Translations under genes and position numbers: made by a program | Shown here: in pieces, positions 14,625-17,062 of the stretch | How the letters are laid out: every line of letters starts with the position of its first letter | How positions within the stretch are numbered: the first letter of the stretch is position 1 | Origin: Gemmatimonadota bacterium | GTDB taxonomy: Bacteria; Gemmatimonadota; Gemmatimonadetes; Longimicrobiales; Longimicrobiaceae | NCBI GenBank assembly: GCA_019348475.1 | Contig: JAHWJJ010000029.1 | Span: 1 to 17,062, forward strand | Reading direction: 5' to 3' | DNA: 17,062 nt | Notes under the pieces: model-generated | Database searches by the model: none | Seen by the model: only the letters and a program-made list of their open reading frames with translations | Told to the model about the DNA's origin: nothing

Positions 14625-15482
14625 ATGTCGTTCAGCCCCGCCAAGAAGATCCAGGCCGAGTCCGAGTCGCTGGACCAGTACCTGCGCGAGATCAGCGCGT
14701 ATCCGCTGATCGACCGCGCCGCCGAGTGCACCCTCGCGGGCCAGATCCGCGAAGGCGACCCGCAGGCGCTGGAAAAGCTGGTGCGCGCCAACCTGCGCTT
14801 CGTGGTCGCCGTGGCCAAGAAGTACCAGAACCAGGGCGTGTCGCTGGCCGACCTCATCAACGAGGGCAACATCGGGCTGATGCGGGCCGCCCGTAAGTTC
14901 GACGAGACCAAGGGGATCAAGTTCATCTCCTACGCGGTCTGGTGGATCCGGCAGGCGATCCTGCAGGCGCTGGCGGAGCAGTCGCGCATTGTGCGGGTGC
15001 CGCTGAGCCGTGCGGGGGCGGTGCACCGTATCGGCAAGCGCTCGTCGGCGATGACGCAGGAGCTGGGGCGCGAGCCCACGCTCAGCGAGATCGCCTCGGA
15101 GCTGGAGGTGCCCGAAGACGAGATCAGCCATGCGCTGGCCATGTCGCAGGTGTACCTTTCGCTGGATGCGCCGCTGGTTCCCGGCGAAGACGGCCAGCTG
15201 CTGGACTACCTTTCCGACTCGCTCTCCCCCGGCCCCGACGACGAGGTCTACGACCACGCCCTCAAGCGCACCATCGACGATGCGCTGGGCACGCTTTCGG
15301 AGCGCGAGGCCAAGGTGCTGCGGCTGTACTTTGGCCTGGGCGACACCGAGCCGATGACGCTGGAGCAGATCGGGGAGAACTTTGGCATCACCCGCGAGCG
15401 GGTGCGGCAGATCAAGGAAAAGGCGCTCCTGCGCCTGCGCCACCAGTCGCGCGCCCGCTTCCTGGAGACATTCCTGACCTGA
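14625..15482 (+). CDS. rpoD: Primary-type sigma-70 factor (RpoD/SigA)
   Basis: A 285-aa sigma factor directing RNA polymerase to housekeeping-type promoters. Region 1.2 (ESLDQYLREI, residues 14-23) comes almost at the start, so region 1.1 is absent, as in the short primary sigma factors of several Gram-negative phyla. Region 2 is near-canonical: NLRFVVAVAKKYQNQG, DLINEGNIGLMRAARKFD, then FISYAVWWIRQAI, and VRVP (residues about 56-126). Region 3 follows (about 127-200) and region 4 (about 220-273) ends in TLEQIGENFGITRERVRQIK, the -35-binding helix-turn-helix. ATG 14625 has GGAG at 14614-14617. It has its own upstream promoter and a strong downstream terminator, so it is probably monocistronic. 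It might be the principal or a closely related group-2 sigma factor; whether the genome has another is not visible here. Confidence 0.93.
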   Translation: MSFSPAKKIQAESESLDQYLREISAYPLIDRAAECTLAGQIREGDPQALEKLVRANLRFVVAVAKKYQNQGVSLADLINEGNIGLMRAARKFDETKGIKFISYAVWWIRQAILQALAEQSRIVRVPLSRAGAVHRIGKRSSAMTQELGREPTLSEIASELEVPEDEISHALAMSQVYLSLDAPLVPGEDGQLLDYLSDSLSPGPDDEVYDHALKRTIDDALGTLSEREAKVLRLYFGLGDTEPMTLEQIGENFGITRERVRQIKEKALLRLRHQSRARFLETFLT

Positions 15483-15507
15483 CGCGGCCGCGGCGGCTGC
15501 AGCACCG

Positions 15508-15541
15508 AACCCTCTCCCGGCCTGCCGGGGGAGGGTTTTTG
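15508..15541 (+). terminator. Rho-independent terminator of the sigma-factor gene
   Basis: Arms AACCCTCTCCCGG (15508-15520) and CCGGGGGAGGGTT (15525-15537), with a single T-G wobble, close on CCTG and run into TTTTT (15536-15540). It lies 25 nt after the stop codon. Confidence 0.88.
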
Positions 15542-15663
15542 CCGTCCCCACCCCTCGCCTCGTCCCCACCGTGACTCCCGTTCCGACGGAGGCGCCCATG
15601 GGATCTGCAGCGCCGGTCATACCGAATCCCACGGGTTGCTGAGCACCGACAGTTCTACTGCGG

Positions 15664-15752
15664 GTCTCACGCGGAGCGCGCGGAGGACGCGGAGAACAGA
15701 TGAGGATGGGGTTCTCGGCGTCCTCCGCCCCTCCGAGCCCTCCGCGTGAGAC
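15664..15752. repeat. Long nested inverted repeat
   Basis: An 89-bp structure with three nested perfect arms: 13 bp GTCTCACGCGGAG (15664-15676 with 15740-15752), 10 bp CGGAGGACGC (15681-15690 with 15718-15727) and 6 bp GAGAAC (15692-15697 with 15711-15716). It is part of the 520-nt spacer 15483-16003, in which I find a terminator and repeats but no gene. The arms are built of cGGAGgACGC-like units typical of dispersed bacterial repeats. Confidence 0.75.
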
Positions 15753-15816
15753 GCCGTTTCGGAGGCGTAATAAACGGTTTCAGATCCAGCACGCGTCAGG
15801 ATCGCGCGGGCGCCTC

Positions 15817-15992
15817 CTGAATGGAAAAGCCCTGACGCGCGGACAGCCTTTCAGCAGCATGACCGGCTCCGCACCGCGCCCCCTCCGCTCGCTCAGGCTC
15901 GCACCTCCCCCAAAAACCCCTGGGGGAGGTTGAACGGCGCTTCATTCCGCATGGGTGCACGCAGCGCCGGACGAGTCGGAATGAGAGAGTGC
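15817..15992 (-). repeat. Dispersed intergenic repeat, copy 2 (inverted)
   Basis: This is the reverse-complement counterpart of 7022-7190. The core 15865-15935 matches at 67 of 71 positions, CTGAATGGAAAAG (15817-15829) corresponds to the far end of copy 1, and the other flank stays recognisable to about 15992. The internal stem (15903-15930 region) is kept intact while the flanks have drifted, as expected if the hairpin is the conserved part. It ends close to the recX stop codon on the minus strand. Confidence 0.85.
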
Positions 15993-16003
15993 GGGACGCG
16001 CGG

Positions 16004-16645
16004 TTATCCATCGGTTTCGTCCGGAGCGGCATCGTCGAGCACTTCGCGGATGACGTCGGGGTCAAAGCCGCGGCGCGCCAGGTAGCCGTGCAGCCGGCGG
16101 CGGGCGCGCGCGGGCTCCTCACCCTCGCGCGGGCGCCACTTTTCCGCGGCGCGGCGGGCGAGCTCGCGCTCGTCCGTTTCCTCGCCCGCCATGGTTTCAC
16201 GGATGGCGGTGCGGGCGGTCTCTTCGTCCACCCCCTTCGCGCGCAGTTCGCTGGCCAGGCGCCGGGCCCCCTGTGGGCGCAGGCGCACGCGGTCGCGCAC
16301 CAGCGTCCCCGCGAACGCCGCGTCGTCCACCATCCCCAGCTCGCGCAGGCGGGCCACCACCTCCTGACCGATTTCCGGCTCGTACCCCTTCATCCGCAGG
16401 CGCCGGACGAGTTCGGCGGCGCTACGGGGGCGCACGGCGAGCAGGCGAAGGGCCGCCTCGCGCGCCTGCCATGCGCGGTCGCGCCGCTCCAGCTCCGCCA
16501 GCCGCGCCTCGTCCACCGCCTGCCCCACGCGCAGGCCGGCCGCGAGCGCCACCTCGGCGGAGAGGCCCATGCGAAAGGCGCCGTCCAGGAACACGCTCAC
16601 GCGGTCCGGGTCGTGCTTCTGCGGCGCGAGGGCGGTGATCTTCAT
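16004..16645 (-). CDS. recX: Regulatory protein RecX
   Basis: A 213-aa RecX-family protein; these bind RecA filaments and limit recombinase activity. After an N-terminal beta part (MKITALAPQKHDPDRVSVFL, typical of longer RecX proteins) come helical repeats with the family's characteristic segments: ALRLLAVRPRSAAELVRRL with KGY (about residues 65-88), then VVARLRELGMVDDAAFAGTLVRDR split over about residues 96-119, and finally HGYLARRGFDPDVIREVLDD (about 185-204). ATG 16645 starts exactly at the family N-terminus, although no strong ribosome site is seen. recA is not in the window; the gene diverges from the aminotransferase across a 199-nt spacer. The acidic tail (DDAAPDETDG) is short and normal for the family. 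Confidence 0.92.
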   Translation of the reverse strand: MKITALAPQKHDPDRVSVFLDGAFRMGLSAEVALAAGLRVGQAVDEARLAELERRDRAWQAREAALRLLAVRPRSAAELVRRLRMKGYEPEIGQEVVARLRELGMVDDAAFAGTLVRDRVRLRPQGARRLASELRAKGVDEETARTAIRETMAGEETDERELARRAAEKWRPREGEEPARARRRLHGYLARRGFDPDVIREVLDDAAPDETDG

Positions 16646-16729
16646 CGGGTGCGTGCGTGTGGCGGCCTGGAACTGGAGCGGACAGGTTACGGCAGACAGG
16701 TTCGACGGTGCAACTCCCCGGCTTCGCGC

Positions 16730-16787
16730 TATCCCCCTGTCCCCCTATCCGTTTGTCGCCTTGTCCCGCCATCCCTCCCTTGTCGCC
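16730..16787. repeat. Low-complexity pyrimidine-rich tract
   Basis: Between the divergent recX and aminotransferase genes the plus strand consists of imperfect units such as ATCCCCCTGTCCCCCTATCC and TTGTCGCC/TTGTCCC. It resembles a drifting short tandem repeat. No clear promoter could be separated from it. Confidence 0.4.
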
Positions 16788-16844
16788 ACGCCGCCAGCCG
16801 CTTACTCTAGCCGCGTCGATCTACCGAAACCCGAGCGAGGCGCG

Positions 16845-17062
16845 TTGCCGCAAGCCTGGCCCCAGACGACCGCGCCGCACGCGCACGCCGCCGAGTTCCG
16901 GGCGCTGCGCGACCGCGAGTTTCCCTTCGTCGCCCGCGCGCCGTATCTGAACGCCGCATCGGTCACGCCGCTGCCGGAGCGGTCGCGCCGCGCCATGGAC
17001 GACTACCACCGGCACCGCTCGGACGTCCACTCCCTGCGCGGCGAGCACTTCGAGCCCGTGCT
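16845..17062 (+). CDS. Class-V aminotransferase (cysteine desulfurase-like), 3' end outside window
   Basis: Only about 72 N-terminal residues are present. The frame reads FPFVARAPYLNAASVTPLPE followed by RSRRAMDDYHRHR, matching the N-terminal substrate/PLP-side segment of fold-type I class-V aminotransferases (YLNxAxxxPxP), a group including cysteine desulfurases, selenocysteine lyases, kynureninases and isopenicillin-N epimerases. TTG 16845 is preferred: GAGCGAGG (16833-16840) lies just before it and the frame has no ATG until 16996, well inside the conserved part. The catalytic Lys lies beyond the window, so the subfamily cannot be assigned. Confidence 0.7.
   Translation, partial: MPQAWPQTTAPHAHAAEFRALRDREFPFVARAPYLNAASVTPLPERSRRAMDDYHRHRSDVHSLRGEHFEPV

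Noticed and set aside
1..17062. CRISPR array, tRNA, rRNA, transposase or phage genes
   Set aside because: No regularly spaced direct repeats, no cloverleaf or rRNA segments, and no integrase or transposase motifs were seen on reading either strand.

Overview
The window is about 70% G+C and carries tightly packed genes on both strands with strongly G/C-biased third codon positions. It looks like the chromosome of a Gram-negative bacterium: it encodes an Omp85-type outer-membrane barrel, a short (285 aa) primary-type sigma factor lacking region 1.1, LepB and RecX. From general familiarity with such gene content and repeat-rich spacers I suspect a Gemmatimonadota member of the Longimicrobium type. 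This is inference, not proof.

Layout. (1) 1-6950: a plus-strand oxidative-enzyme operon. It holds a tyrosinase-type copper oxidase (cut by the left window edge), a LodA/GoxA-type cysteine-tryptophylquinone (CTQ) oxidase, a 149-aa protein of unknown function, a LodB-type FAD protein of the kind needed to mature LodA, and a DJ-1/PfpI-like protein. (2) 6951-8356: an accessory strip with one copy of a ~170-bp dispersed repeat, a Phd/PIN toxin-antitoxin pair behind a promoter with operator-like palindromes, and a possible minus-strand gene remnant. (3) 8357-10198: a GH15 glucoamylase/trehalase-type enzyme, then a 59-aa membrane protein and a large palindromic repeat. (4) 10693-13245: an exported 850-aa protein. 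Its N-terminal half has residues laid out like FAM20/HipA-type kinases and its C-terminal half is an Omp85-type barrel. (5) 13574-15482: housekeeping genes, signal peptidase I and a primary-type sigma factor, the latter with its own promoter and terminator. (6) 15483-16003: a repeat-rich spacer with a long nested hairpin and the second, inverted copy of the ~170-bp repeat. (7) 16004-17062: recX on the minus strand, diverging from a truncated class-V aminotransferase.

The most interesting system is the operon at the left. Two oxidases that each appear to depend on a cysteine cross-link (Cys-His in the copper enzyme, Cys-Trp in the quinoenzyme) are co-transcribed with a dedicated flavoprotein maturase and an uncharacterised small protein. 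The second is the predicted kinase-like/Omp85 fusion. The third is the population of intergenic palindromic repeats, including a pair in opposite orientation that bracket about 8.6 kb.
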